Translations under genes and position numbers: made by a program
In this document: positions 1 to 8,219 of the stretch, piece by piece
Position numbering within the stretch: position 1 is the stretch's first letter
Layout of the letters: each line of letters starts with the position of its first letter
The notes under the pieces: generated by a model
Told to the model about the DNA's origin: nothing
Database searches by the model: none
What the model saw: the letters and a program-made list of their open reading frames with translations, nothing else
Assembly: GCA_023393125.1 (NCBI GenBank)
Contig: JAEWMQ010000099.1
Location: forward strand, 18,028-82,027
DNA length: 64,000 bases
DNA from: Bacillota bacterium
GTDB taxonomy: Bacteria > Bacillota > Clostridia > Lachnospirales > Cellulosilyticaceae
Direction of reading: 5' to 3'

Positions 1-2
1 GG

Positions 3-74
3 ACTCACATAGAGGTCATAGACCCTGGGGCCTTGCAAGAACTTAAGAGACAACTTTATGGAGTAAGTGACTAA
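3..74 (+). CDS. C-terminal end of a phage protein (partial)
   Basis: The window opens inside an open frame that reads to a TAA at 72-74. The visible tail ends in ...LKRQLYGVSD and is too short for assignment. It lies just upstream of, and in the same direction as, the replication genes of the prophage, so it is probably another early phage gene. Confidence 0.45.
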   Translation, partial: THIEVIDPGALQELKRQLYGVSD

Positions 75-104
75 TGAGTACCAAGAAAGAAACCAAAGAA
101 AGAA

Positions 105-389
105 GTGGACCCACGAGATACGTTTGAGTGGCTATACAAAGAAGTGACCATAGATGAAAGTAAAGGTTACAAAAATGGAAGGCCTCAGTATAAGAAACCT
201 CATGAAGATATTATCGATCGTAAAGTAGAGCAGTTTGTAGAGAAAGGCATTAAATTTATACGCTATGCTTGTGAGATACCTTCTAGAGAGTTCGGAGTTA
301 AACCAGTAAAACATGAAATCGTAATGACTATAGAAGCTTATAACAAGCTTTCAGCAGCACAGAAAAAGTTATTTATAGGAGGGAATTAA
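105..389 (+). CDS. Hypothetical phage protein, 94 aa
   Basis: I do not recognise the family. The frame begins at a GTG preceded by a purine-rich GAAAGAAG stretch; an in-frame TGA at 75-77 rules out a much longer N-terminus. The product is rich in Lys and Glu, with no membrane segment or cysteine cluster. Its stop abuts the ATG of the next gene, so the two are translated as a unit. It sits at the head of the DUF2800-DUF2815-polymerase block. Confidence 0.7.
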   Translation: MDPRDTFEWLYKEVTIDESKGYKNGRPQYKKPHEDIIDRKVEQFVEKGIKFIRYACEIPSREFGVKPVKHEIVMTIEAYNKLSAAQKKLFIGGN

Positions 390-827
390 ATGTTTGAAAT
401 TAAAGTAACAGGAAGCACACCCGAGGAAGTAATGAATGATCTTAGAAAATGGATGAGTTTTTTCAAGATGATGCCAAAATCAGAAGAGACTATTAAGCCT
501 CAAAAAGAAGTAAAAAATGAAGCCTCAACAGCTAGTAAACCAATCGATGAAGAGCCAAAAGGAACTGCAGGCGAAGAAGAGGGAACAGATGTTAACGGAA
601 ACGCTGAAAGCACTACATGCAATGAAGCTAATACACCAGCTGAGGCAGAAGAACCAACAGTAACGCTGGAAGAAGTTAGAGCTAAAGGTACAGAGTTAGC
701 AAGAGCAGGTAAGCGTGATCTAGTTAAAGAGGTACTTGAAGCTGCAGGAGCAAGTAAGCTATCTGATGTTTCCGAAGATAAGCTAGGGTACGTTATGCAG
801 TGTTTTGAAAAAGGCAAGGTGATGTAA
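390..827 (+). CDS. Hypothetical phage early protein, 145 aa, acidic linker
   Basis: An ATG follows a GGAGGG ribosome site. The protein has three visible parts: a short N-terminal piece (about residues 1-30), a low-complexity acidic Glu/Ala/Thr linker (about 30-90), and a C-terminal helical piece (about 90-145) with the pattern VRAKGTELARAGKRD. That last piece looks like a small conserved helical domain seen in phage recombination/replication operons, but I cannot name it. The stop overlaps the start of the DUF2800 gene by one base. Confidence 0.7.
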   Translation: MFEIKVTGSTPEEVMNDLRKWMSFFKMMPKSEETIKPQKEVKNEASTASKPIDEEPKGTAGEEEGTDVNGNAESTTCNEANTPAEAEEPTVTLEEVRAKGTELARAGKRDLVKEVLEAAGASKLSDVSEDKLGYVMQCFEKGKVM

Positions 828-1981
828 TGCACGCAAAACTATCAGCTAGTGGGGCCAAGCGTTGGATAGCTTGCCCTCCTAGTGTAGCCCTAGAAGCAGA
901 ATTCCCAAATGAAGAGAGCATATATGCTAAAGAAGGTACACACGCCCATGCTCTAGCTGAACTAATCCTTAGATACAACAATGGAGAAATGACAAAGCGT
1001 AAGTTTAATTCAGACCTAAAGAAATTACAAGCAGATCCGCTTTGGTCTCAGGAAATGCAGACCTACATTGAGCAATACGCTCATGATGTGTGGGAACTTG
1101 TAAACGAAGCTAAAGCAGCTTGTAAAGATGCGGAGATATTATTTGAACAACGTTTAGACTTTTCAGCTTGGGTAGAGGAAGGCTTTGGAACAGGAGACGT
1201 AGTAATTATTGCGGATGGCACGGTACACGTAATAGACCTTAAATTTGGTAAAGGCGTAGGAGTAAGTGCAATAAACAATCCTCAGCTTAGGCTTTATGGA
1301 CTTGGGGCATTAGATACCTATGGCCTGCTATATGACATTGACAAAATTAAAATGACTATAATCCAGCCACGACTTGAACATACAGACACTGAGGAATTAA
1401 CAGTAGAGGAACTCGTAAGATGGGCAGAGGAAGAGGTTAAGCCAAGGGCAGAGTTAGCATATGCAGGTGAAGGTGAATACTGCAGTGGAGATCACTGCAG
1501 ATTTTGTAAAGCTAAAGGAGTGTGTAGAGCAAGAGCAGAAGAAAACCTTAAGCTCGCGCAATATGACTTTAGAGAGCCCCCAATGCTCACGCCACCAGAG
1601 ATAGCAGACATCTTAGGTAAGGTAGATGAACTCAAGAAATGGGTAGAGGACGTAGCAAATTACGCTTTAGATGCAGCAGTCAGAAAAGGTATAGCTTTTC
1701 CTGGCTGGAAGGTAGTAGAAGGTAAAAGCAATAGAACCTATGTAGATGAAGCTAAAGTAGAGGCAGTTCTTAAAGAGTATGGTCAAGATATTTATAACAA
1801 AAAACTTAAAGGTCTAACAGACATGAAAGCTTTATTAGGTAAAAAATTTGATGAGCTAATAGGAGCTTTTGTTATTAAACCACAGGGGGCGCCTAAGTTA
1901 GTATCCGAGAGTGATAAACGACCAGTATTCCAAAGTGCAGAAAGCGCTAAGCAAGATTTTTCAGATGACTTGCTAGATTAG
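827..1981 (+). CDS. DUF2800 family, RecB/Cas4-like nuclease, 384 aa
   Basis: Likely a PD-(D/E)XK nuclease of the Cas4/RecB type acting in phage recombination or DNA processing. Visible motifs are the nuclease core D124...D137-L-K139, a downstream QLRLYG motif typical of RecB-like nucleases, and a cysteine cluster C219, C224, C227, C233 that could hold an iron-sulfur cluster as in Cas4 and AddB. The N-terminus (SASGAKRWIACPPS) is the DUF2800 signature. It overlaps the preceding gene by one base and is followed by DUF2815 and a family A polymerase, a known Firmicutes phage arrangement. The family call is firm; the activity is inferred. Confidence 0.9.
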   Translation: MHAKLSASGAKRWIACPPSVALEAEFPNEESIYAKEGTHAHALAELILRYNNGEMTKRKFNSDLKKLQADPLWSQEMQTYIEQYAHDVWELVNEAKAACKDAEILFEQRLDFSAWVEEGFGTGDVVIIADGTVHVIDLKFGKGVGVSAINNPQLRLYGLGALDTYGLLYDIDKIKMTIIQPRLEHTDTEELTVEELVRWAEEEVKPRAELAYAGEGEYCSGDHCRFCKAKGVCRARAEENLKLAQYDFREPPMLTPPEIADILGKVDELKKWVEDVANYALDAAVRKGIAFPGWKVVEGKSNRTYVDEAKVEAVLKEYGQDIYNKKLKGLTDMKALLGKKFDELIGAFVIKPQGAPKLVSESDKRPVFQSAESAKQDFSDDLLD

Positions 1982-1993
1982 GCGGTGATAGCC

Positions 1994-2167
1994 ATGAAGC
2001 TTAGTGAAATAAGCAGAAAAGGAATGTATATAGCCACTTATTACGAGAATGGATTTCAAGTTATTAAGATGTGTACTAAAAAGCAATTTCTAAGAGAGTT
2101 AGAAGGACTAGACGGAAAGGTCATAACTCGTATTTGTAACAATGCAGTATTTACACCATTACATTAG
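1994..2167 (+). CDS. Hypothetical small phage protein, 57 aa
   Basis: The ATG at 1994 has a GGCGGTG ribosome site about seven bases upstream and is preferred over the in-frame GTG at 1985. The product is small and basic, with no recognisable domain. It lies between DUF2800 and a second small gene in the replication operon. Confidence 0.6.
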   Translation: MKLSEISRKGMYIATYYENGFQVIKMCTKKQFLRELEGLDGKVITRICNNAVFTPLH

Positions 2168-2218
2168 CTTTAAAGCTAATTTTATATAGATAATAAACTA
2201 GAACAAGGAGGAAGCGAA

Positions 2219-2509
2219 TTGAATGGATTAGTCAATAAACCTCATTTTGATAAAGGAGTATTTAAACCAGGGACGCCTATAGTGGTCGATATTCCAAGGG
2301 GCCCCTATAGAGGAAGTAATAGCTTTTATGAAAGTTGCTTAGTACTAGAAGTTAATAAGGATAAGCTGAAGATATTGTATGTATGCAAAAATGAAGGTGA
2401 AGATGGCACTTTTGAAGCTACTAGAGTTATTGAGGCCGATGATGTAGCTAATGGAACCTGCAAAATAAAGTTTATGGAAATAAAGAAAATTGAAAGTGAG
2501 GAAATATAA
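2219..2509 (+). CDS. Hypothetical phage protein, 96 aa
   Basis: It starts with TTG seven bases after AAGGAGG; the ATG at 2223 is out of frame. The sequence contains a beta-rich stretch (GTPIVVDIPRGPYRG) suggestive of a small barrel, but I do not recognise the family. The next gene starts two bases after its stop. Confidence 0.7.
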   Translation: MNGLVNKPHFDKGVFKPGTPIVVDIPRGPYRGSNSFYESCLVLEVNKDKLKILYVCKNEGEDGTFEATRVIEADDVANGTCKIKFMEIKKIESEEI

Positions 2510-2510
2510 T

Positions 2511-3071
2511 ATGCCAGTAGCAAAAGTAGAAGGAACAAAAGTAATAACAGGAATGGTTAGATTCTCATATGTAAACATCTTTAATGCTCGTAGCTTTGAG
2601 GCTAATCAAGACGAGAAGTACAGTCTTTGTCTTATTATCGATAAAAAGGATAAAGACACCATTAAAGCAATTAACAAAGCAATAGAAGCTGCAAGAGAGC
2701 TCGGTAAGAACAGCAAGTGGGGTGGTAAAATTCCTAAAAACCTTAAACTCCCATTACGTGATGGGGAAGAACGTGAGGACGAAGCAGAAGAATACCAAGG
2801 CAAGATGTTTGTTAATGCTTCTAGCAAAACCAAGCCTGGTATCATCGACAAGAACAAAAATGAGATCCTAGATAGCACAGAAGTATACAGCGGTTGTTAT
2901 GGTAGAGCATCACTTAACTTTTACCCATTCGAAAATAGTGGAAATAAGGGTATAGCCGTAGGACTTAACAATGTACAGATGCTTAAGGATGGAGAGCCTT
3001 TAGGAGCTGCTAGACAGTCAGCAGAAGATGACTTCGATGATGACCTAGATGACGATGACTTACTAGACTAG
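2511..3071 (+). CDS. DUF2815 family protein, 186 aa
   Basis: DUF2815 proteins are phage replication/recombination accessory proteins with a proposed single-strand-binding role. The body (motifs VNIFNARSFEA and NFYPFENSGNKG) matches the family. The C-terminus ends in a run of Asp with a final LLD, much like the acidic protein-interaction tip of bacterial SSB. I start at ATG 2511, since the upstream in-frame codon at 2490 lies inside the previous gene. The neighbours are DUF2800 and DNA polymerase, which fits a role at the replication fork. Confidence 0.9.
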   Translation: MPVAKVEGTKVITGMVRFSYVNIFNARSFEANQDEKYSLCLIIDKKDKDTIKAINKAIEAARELGKNSKWGGKIPKNLKLPLRDGEEREDEAEEYQGKMFVNASSKTKPGIIDKNKNEILDSTEVYSGCYGRASLNFYPFENSGNKGIAVGLNNVQMLKDGEPLGAARQSAEDDFDDDLDDDDLLD

Positions 3072-3081
3072 GAGGAAGTTT

Positions 3082-5055
3082 ATGCGACATCTTAGCATAG
3101 ATATTGAGACCTACTCAGAAGCAGATATCACGAAAGTTGGGGCTTATCGATACGTCGATGACCCTAGCTTCGAGATATTACTTATAGCGTATCAGTGGGA
3201 AGAAGATAAGGAACTAGGTTTAGAGCCTATATTATTAGACTGTTGCACAAGAGACCAAATAAAAGTAAAAGAGTATCTTGAATTTAAAAAAGCGTTAACT
3301 AACCCTACCGTAATGAAACATGCCTATAACGCTAACTTTGAAAGAACGGCTCTAGCTAAATACTTTGGAGTACCTATGCTACCTGAGCAATGGGAATGTA
3401 CTATGGTCCATGCAGCTACATTAGGTTTGCCTGGGGGCTTAGGAGCCGTTACAAAGGTATTAGGTTTTGATGAGGATAAGGCTAAGGATAAAGAGGGTAA
3501 GGCGCTTATACAGTACTTCTGTAAGCCATGTAAGCCTACTAAAACAAATAAGGGTAGAACAAGAAATCTTCCAGAGCATGAACCTGAAAAATGGGAGAAG
3601 TTTAAATCCTATTGTCAGCAAGACGTAGTGGCAGAACAAGCGGTGGCAGATAGATTAGCAAAGTGGAAACCAACTAAAGAAGAAAAGGAACTATGGGATT
3701 TAGATCAGGCTATTAATGACCGTGGTGTAAAGCTAGATATGCCTTTTGTAAATGGAATTGTAGAGTACGATACTAAGCACCAAATATATTTAAGGGGAGA
3801 AGCTGTAAGGCTTACTAACCTAGAAAATCCCAACAGTAACAATCAGTTAAAGATATGGTTACAAGAGCAAGGAATAGAGACTAAGAGTGTAGACAAAGAG
3901 AATATAGCTAGGCTTTTACAAGAAGCAGATGGAACAGTTAAAAGAGTATTAGAAATTAAGCAAGAGCTAGGTAAGACCTCTACTAAAAAGTACCTCACAA
4001 TGCAAGAGTGTATATGCAATGATGGTAGATTACATGGAAGTTTACAGTTCTATGGTGCCAATAGAACAGGACGATGGGCCGGACGTTTAGTGCAAGTACA
4101 CAATTTACCTCAGAACCACATAAACGACATTGAGCTTTGTAGAGAGGTAGTTGCTGAGAGAGATTTTGAAACTGCAGAAATGATGTGGGGGCAAATGCCT
4201 TTCATCTTATCACAACTCATTAGAACAGCTTTTGTAGCGTCAACGGGCAATAGATTTATAGTATCAGACTTCTCTGCGATTGAAGCTAGGGTATTAGCTT
4301 GGATAGCCGGAGAGCAGTGGAGATTAGATGTATTTAATACGCACGGTAAGATATACGAAGCTTCAGCTTCTCAAATGTTTAAGGTACCAATAGAGAGTAT
4401 TACAAAAGGATCTAAGCTAAGACAACAGGGGAAGATAGCAGAGCTTGCACTTGGTTATGGTGGTAGCTTTGGAGCTATAAAAGCAATGGATAAAGAAGAG
4501 TCCATACCTGATAAAGAGATTTATCCATTAGTAAATAACTGGCGTAAGGCTAATCCATATATTGTTAAGTTTTGGGGTATGGTAGAAGCCGCAGCTAAGA
4601 CTTGCATAAGAGAAAAAAGGTCTATTAAGACTAAGCGGCTTAAGTTCATATTTGAGGAGAATGTTTTATTCATCCAATTGCCTTCAGGCAGAGAAATAGC
4701 CTATTGGAATGCTCATATAGGAACAGGGCCAAAGGGTCAAGAGGACACAATCCTATATGGTGGTGTAAACCAAGAAACAAAACAATGGGTAGATAATGTA
4801 GAAACCTATGGTGGTAAGTTAACAGAGAACATCGTGCAAGCAGTGGCTAGAGATTGTTTAGCAACTGCCATGATGAGAGTAGCTGCTAAAGGTCACAGCA
4901 TAGTAATGCACGTACACGATGAAATGATTATAGATGCACCTAGTAACATAACAAACCAAGAGATAACCGACATCATGAGCACTAGCATAGTATGGGCACC
5001 AGGACTCCCACTTAAAGGAGACACATATGATACACCATTCTATAAAAAGGATTAA
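3082..5055 (+). CDS. Phage DNA polymerase, family A (Pol I-like), 657 aa
   Basis: This should be the phage replicative polymerase. The N-terminal DIETYS (residues 7-12) is the DxE motif of a 3'-5' proofreading exonuclease, with a likely ExoIII motif near SYCQQD. The polymerase half shows motif A at D396 (DFSAIEAR), motif B (RQQGKIAELALGYGG) and motif C (HVHDE at 610-614). No 5' nuclease domain is present, as usual for phage enzymes of this class. The ATG follows GGAGG. It sits between DUF2815 and a hypothetical gene in the early operon. Confidence 0.96.
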   Translation: MRHLSIDIETYSEADITKVGAYRYVDDPSFEILLIAYQWEEDKELGLEPILLDCCTRDQIKVKEYLEFKKALTNPTVMKHAYNANFERTALAKYFGVPMLPEQWECTMVHAATLGLPGGLGAVTKVLGFDEDKAKDKEGKALIQYFCKPCKPTKTNKGRTRNLPEHEPEKWEKFKSYCQQDVVAEQAVADRLAKWKPTKEEKELWDLDQAINDRGVKLDMPFVNGIVEYDTKHQIYLRGEAVRLTNLENPNSNNQLKIWLQEQGIETKSVDKENIARLLQEADGTVKRVLEIKQELGKTSTKKYLTMQECICNDGRLHGSLQFYGANRTGRWAGRLVQVHNLPQNHINDIELCREVVAERDFETAEMMWGQMPFILSQLIRTAFVASTGNRFIVSDFSAIEARVLAWIAGEQWRLDVFNTHGKIYEASASQMFKVPIESITKGSKLRQQGKIAELALGYGGSFGAIKAMDKEESIPDKEIYPLVNNWRKANPYIVKFWGMVEAAAKTCIREKRSIKTKRLKFIFEENVLFIQLPSGREIAYWNAHIGTGPKGQEDTILYGGVNQETKQWVDNVETYGGKLTENIVQAVARDCLATAMMRVAAKGHSIVMHVHDEMIIDAPSNITNQEITDIMSTSIVWAPGLPLKGDTYDTPFYKKD

Positions 5056-5070
5056 TGGAGGGATTAAGTT

Positions 5071-5586
5071 ATGGTAGTGGTAAAGCAAATTAAGGAATGC
5101 GATGTAAATCAAGGGGACTTAGTTTTTATTAGGCATATCCAAAAATCATATAAAACAGGTTGGTATAGAAAAGTGAGAACACAAGATGTAATAAAAGGAG
5201 AGACTTCTTATAACAAAGTGTGTTATGTATTAGAAATTCCTGTTCATAAAGACTTCAATGCTAATTCAAATGATGGCAGTCGGAGAGAACAAGACACTTA
5301 CCTGATGATGGATAGTAGTGTGAGAGAATACGGGGCGGGCGATTCTAAGTATGCAAAAACAGATTTCAGAAGAATTGACAAGTACGAGATTCTTGCATGT
5401 CTAAAGGGTATAAGTAGCGTAATATTACCTGGTAAATTAATTAAACAAAACTGCAGCTTACCATTTAAAGATTGGATTGCTGATTCAAGAAGTATTGTTA
5501 CAACTAATTTTAGGAATATGATTGATAAATATCATAAAGAAGTTAAGCAAGATGCTTATGAGGAGCTAGTAGAAGAATTTATCTAA
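5071..5586 (+). CDS. Hypothetical phage protein, 171 aa
   Basis: Not recognised. It starts at ATG after GGAGGGATT, 15 bases downstream of the polymerase stop. The N-terminal 50 residues look like a beta-rich domain, and the C-terminal 40 residues are helical (MIDKYHKEVKQDAYEELVEEF). It is co-directional with the replication genes and probably co-transcribed. Confidence 0.7.
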   Translation: MVVVKQIKECDVNQGDLVFIRHIQKSYKTGWYRKVRTQDVIKGETSYNKVCYVLEIPVHKDFNANSNDGSRREQDTYLMMDSSVREYGAGDSKYAKTDFRRIDKYEILACLKGISSVILPGKLIKQNCSLPFKDWIADSRSIVTTNFRNMIDKYHKEVKQDAYEELVEEFI

Positions 5587-5602
5587 CATTAGGAGGCCGC
5601 AT

Positions 5603-7237
5603 ATGCCCACAAATGAGGAATTATTTTTAGCAGGTGATATCGATACGCTCTACTCAGAAAATACTGGGCTTATGCACCACTTATGTAGAAAGTTTGGTAA
5701 CACAGGAATAGAGTATGATGAGTTATTTGGTCAATGTGAAATAGCATTCATGAAGGCTTATAAAACATTTAAGGCGAGTCAAGCTAAATGGGCTACTTAC
5801 TTTTCCTTTATAGCTAACAATGAAATTCTGATGTACCTAAGGAAACAGAAAAAATATGGTAGTATGCTCAGTCTTAATGCTGCTATGAGTACGGACATAG
5901 AAGGTAAAGAATTAACCCTAGAAGATATTTTATCTACTTCTGAGACCTTAGAAGATTGTCTAATAGAAAAGGATCAGTTAGAACGCCTACAAGAGGCTAT
6001 AGAGCTTTTAAGTGAAAGAGATCAGGCATTAATTAAAGCAAGACTTAAGAACATCAGCCAGAAACAAATTGCTGAACAAATGGGATTAAGTCAAAGTTTT
6101 ATAAGTAGACAGGAAAAAGCAATACAAGTGAAATTGAGAAACTTTATGGAAGGAAGGATTCCTTTGGGGAAAAAGAATAAGAGCAAAAAGCAAGTACCTT
6201 TCAATCCTCCTACGCGTTTTCCTAATAATGCAGTGGGGCAAGTACTACAAGTGCAACAAAAGAAGATTAATGACAGGATTTTAGAAGAAAGTAATAATAC
6301 ATTAAATCTTATATCTAGTGCGTATAGTATCGTTCTAAAAGAATTCTTTAACTTTACAGATGAACAGCTTAAAGAAGCGTTGAATAAAGCTTATGAGCAA
6401 TTAGAACTATGCGCGGATGAGATTGTAACCATAGATCAAATGATGATGCTATGTGCTGAGTATGGTCTGGAAGTACAGAGGTCAGAGGAGAAACTAGACG
6501 CTTTCGGTACTATGATGATGAAAAAAGTTATTGCCTTCGAGCTATTAGATAAGGGTATTGAAGAAGTAGAAGACATATCTAAACAAGGTAAGATGACATC
6601 GCGAGAGGCCTCAGCATTTAGATGGATGTACAACAAATTAAAATTCGGAAAAGATTATGAGGGGGACGTCGTAATGGCAAGTACAAAAAAATTAGCATAT
6701 GAAATGTTTGATAAAGGTGTAGCGTTTAAAGATGCGGTAAAAAAGCTCGGATCACCATCTAATACAGTTAAAACCTATTACAACTCTTGGAAGCGTGAAG
6801 TACTTGAAACACTCAGTACTGAAGATGCAGCCCCTTATTTTGCAGGAGAAAAAGAGCTTTGGGAAATTAAACAAGAGAAGGCACAGGGGGAAAAGAATGA
6901 GGTTGTGGCAGAAATACCTAAAGCACAGGAGCCAGTACAGGAAACAGCAGCTATTGCAACAGAGGTTGTTAAAGATGAGCCAGTAACAAGTGAACCTAAC
7001 AAACAAGAGGTATCTGTATTAGTAGGATCTAAACCAGAGCAACCAAAGGGAAAAGGGTTAAAGAAAAAGGTTCAGTTAGAGGGTGAATTTGCTATCTACA
7101 AACCCTGCAATATCAACCTTATGGATGTAGAGCTTTATGGCCAAGTAGTGAGCATGACCAAAGAAGAGGCACTTACATTAGCGGAGGAGCTTATAGCTGC
7201 AGCAGATGAAGAGTTGCTTTGGAAAGGAGCCGTATAG
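5603..7237 (+). CDS. Sigma-70 family (sporulation-sigma-like) protein with long C-terminal extension, 544 aa
   Basis: Residues about 5-190 look like a complete small sigma factor. Region 2 includes NTGIEYDELFGQCEIAFMKA and WATYFSFIANNEI (compare FSTYA in sigma E/F/K). A linker resembling those of SigE/SigK (SLNAAMSTDIEGKELTLEDIL) follows, then a region 4 helix-turn-helix (QKQIAEQMGLSQSFISRQEKAI). About 350 residues follow that sigma factors lack, including a second HTH-like stretch near 365-395, a low-complexity Glu/Pro/Val linker and a small C-terminal domain. It may redirect host RNA polymerase or act as an HTH replication protein; the first is inference from region 2 and region 4 together. 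Confidence 0.8.
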   Translation: MPTNEELFLAGDIDTLYSENTGLMHHLCRKFGNTGIEYDELFGQCEIAFMKAYKTFKASQAKWATYFSFIANNEILMYLRKQKKYGSMLSLNAAMSTDIEGKELTLEDILSTSETLEDCLIEKDQLERLQEAIELLSERDQALIKARLKNISQKQIAEQMGLSQSFISRQEKAIQVKLRNFMEGRIPLGKKNKSKKQVPFNPPTRFPNNAVGQVLQVQQKKINDRILEESNNTLNLISSAYSIVLKEFFNFTDEQLKEALNKAYEQLELCADEIVTIDQMMMLCAEYGLEVQRSEEKLDAFGTMMMKKVIAFELLDKGIEEVEDISKQGKMTSREASAFRWMYNKLKFGKDYEGDVVMASTKKLAYEMFDKGVAFKDAVKKLGSPSNTVKTYYNSWKREVLETLSTEDAAPYFAGEKELWEIKQEKAQGEKNEVVAEIPKAQEPVQETAAIATEVVKDEPVTSEPNKQEVSVLVGSKPEQPKGKGLKKKVQLEGEFAIYKPCNINLMDVELYGQVVSMTKEEALTLAEELIAAADEELLWKGAV

Positions 7238-7696
7238 ATGATACAAGACAGTGGTACTCGTAGAAGCTTTAATTCAGGTGCAGTAAGAGATGCCGAGAGT
7301 GGTAAAGGAAGATGTGACCTATTACCACTTGACGTAGTAGCAGAATTAGAGGGTTCTGAGGTTCTAAAATCGATTGATTTATATATACAGCATAGAAACA
7401 CAGCTTATTTATATGCTGCATTAGGCAATTACCTAGCAGAAGAGGAATGCATCTATAGAAATACAGAGGATATGTTCTTAGAACTAGCTAAACACTTCGA
7501 AGAAGGCTGTAATAAGTATGGAGAGCGTAACTGGGAAAAAGGTATACCTGAGAACGTGTATATTGACTCTGCAGTAAGGCATTATCTCAAATGGCGTAGA
7601 GGGGATGAAGATGAACCTCATGACAGGGCTTTTGTTTGGAACATAATTTGCCTTATATGGACCCATAAGCATATCACAGAAGAAGTTGATGCTTAA
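7238..7696 (+). CDS. DUF5664-type dATP/dGTP diphosphohydrolase-like protein, 152 aa
   Basis: The protein resembles the phage dATP/dGTP diphosphohydrolase N-terminal family (DUF5664), related to MazG-type enzymes that shape nucleotide pools. Visible features are GKGRCDLLPLDVV near the N-terminus, the helical KHFEEGCNKYGERNWEKG stretch, and SAVRHYLKWRRGDEDEPHD with paired acidic residues suited to metal binding. It starts directly behind the sigma-like gene and overlaps the next gene by one base. No PurZ-like gene is in the window, so a 2-aminoadenine genome is not supported here. Confidence 0.8.
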   Translation: MIQDSGTRRSFNSGAVRDAESGKGRCDLLPLDVVAELEGSEVLKSIDLYIQHRNTAYLYAALGNYLAEEECIYRNTEDMFLELAKHFEEGCNKYGERNWEKGIPENVYIDSAVRHYLKWRRGDEDEPHDRAFVWNIICLIWTHKHITEEVDA

Positions 7697-8199
7697 TGTG
7701 GATGCCTTGCAATTTCTTAGAAACGATTAAGCTCAGGGAACATATAGGCTATCAATTACGAGAGTATAGATTAGTAGGTTTAACTACGACACTTAGTTTC
7801 TTATCTAAGAATGGTCCTAACCACTGTTATGTATTTGAACTAGTTACTCCTTATAAGAGGGGAAAATATACTCAGTCAATACTCCACCACATGGATTTAG
7901 AGAATAACATAGCTTATTGGCCAAATGCTTTTAACAATGAGGATTGTTACGACCCAGGTACATTAAATGTAGGAGAGATTGAATTAAAGCTAAGTATCAA
8001 TAATTCTTATCAATACAACCAATATTTCTTTGATACAAAGAGTAGCGCCAAAGGTAGGCTAATAAGTATTCATTTTGATGAAGAGCAGTGGGGGTATACG
8101 TTTATGGGGGCAGATGGACTAACCAAAAGTTTTAAAGTAAAAGAACTACTAATTGAAGAGCCTTTTAGAGCCTATGCAGACGACCCTTTATTTGACTAG
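7696..8199 (+). CDS. Hypothetical phage protein, 167 aa
   Basis: Not recognised. The ATG overlaps the preceding stop in a TAATG, indicating translational coupling with the nucleotide hydrolase-like gene. The sequence is aromatic-rich with beta-type patterning and no obvious catalytic motif. The following gene is the primase/helicase. Confidence 0.7.
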   Translation: MWMPCNFLETIKLREHIGYQLREYRLVGLTTTLSFLSKNGPNHCYVFELVTPYKRGKYTQSILHHMDLENNIAYWPNAFNNEDCYDPGTLNVGEIELKLSINNSYQYNQYFFDTKSSAKGRLISIHFDEEQWGYTFMGADGLTKSFKVKELLIEEPFRAYADDPLFD

Positions 8200-8219
8200 A
8201 AAGGGGGATAGGAGGAAGC

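Noticed and set aside
7238..7696. Claim of a Z-genome (2-aminoadenine) phage
   Set aside because: Only a MazZ-like family member is seen; PurZ and DatZ are absent from the window.
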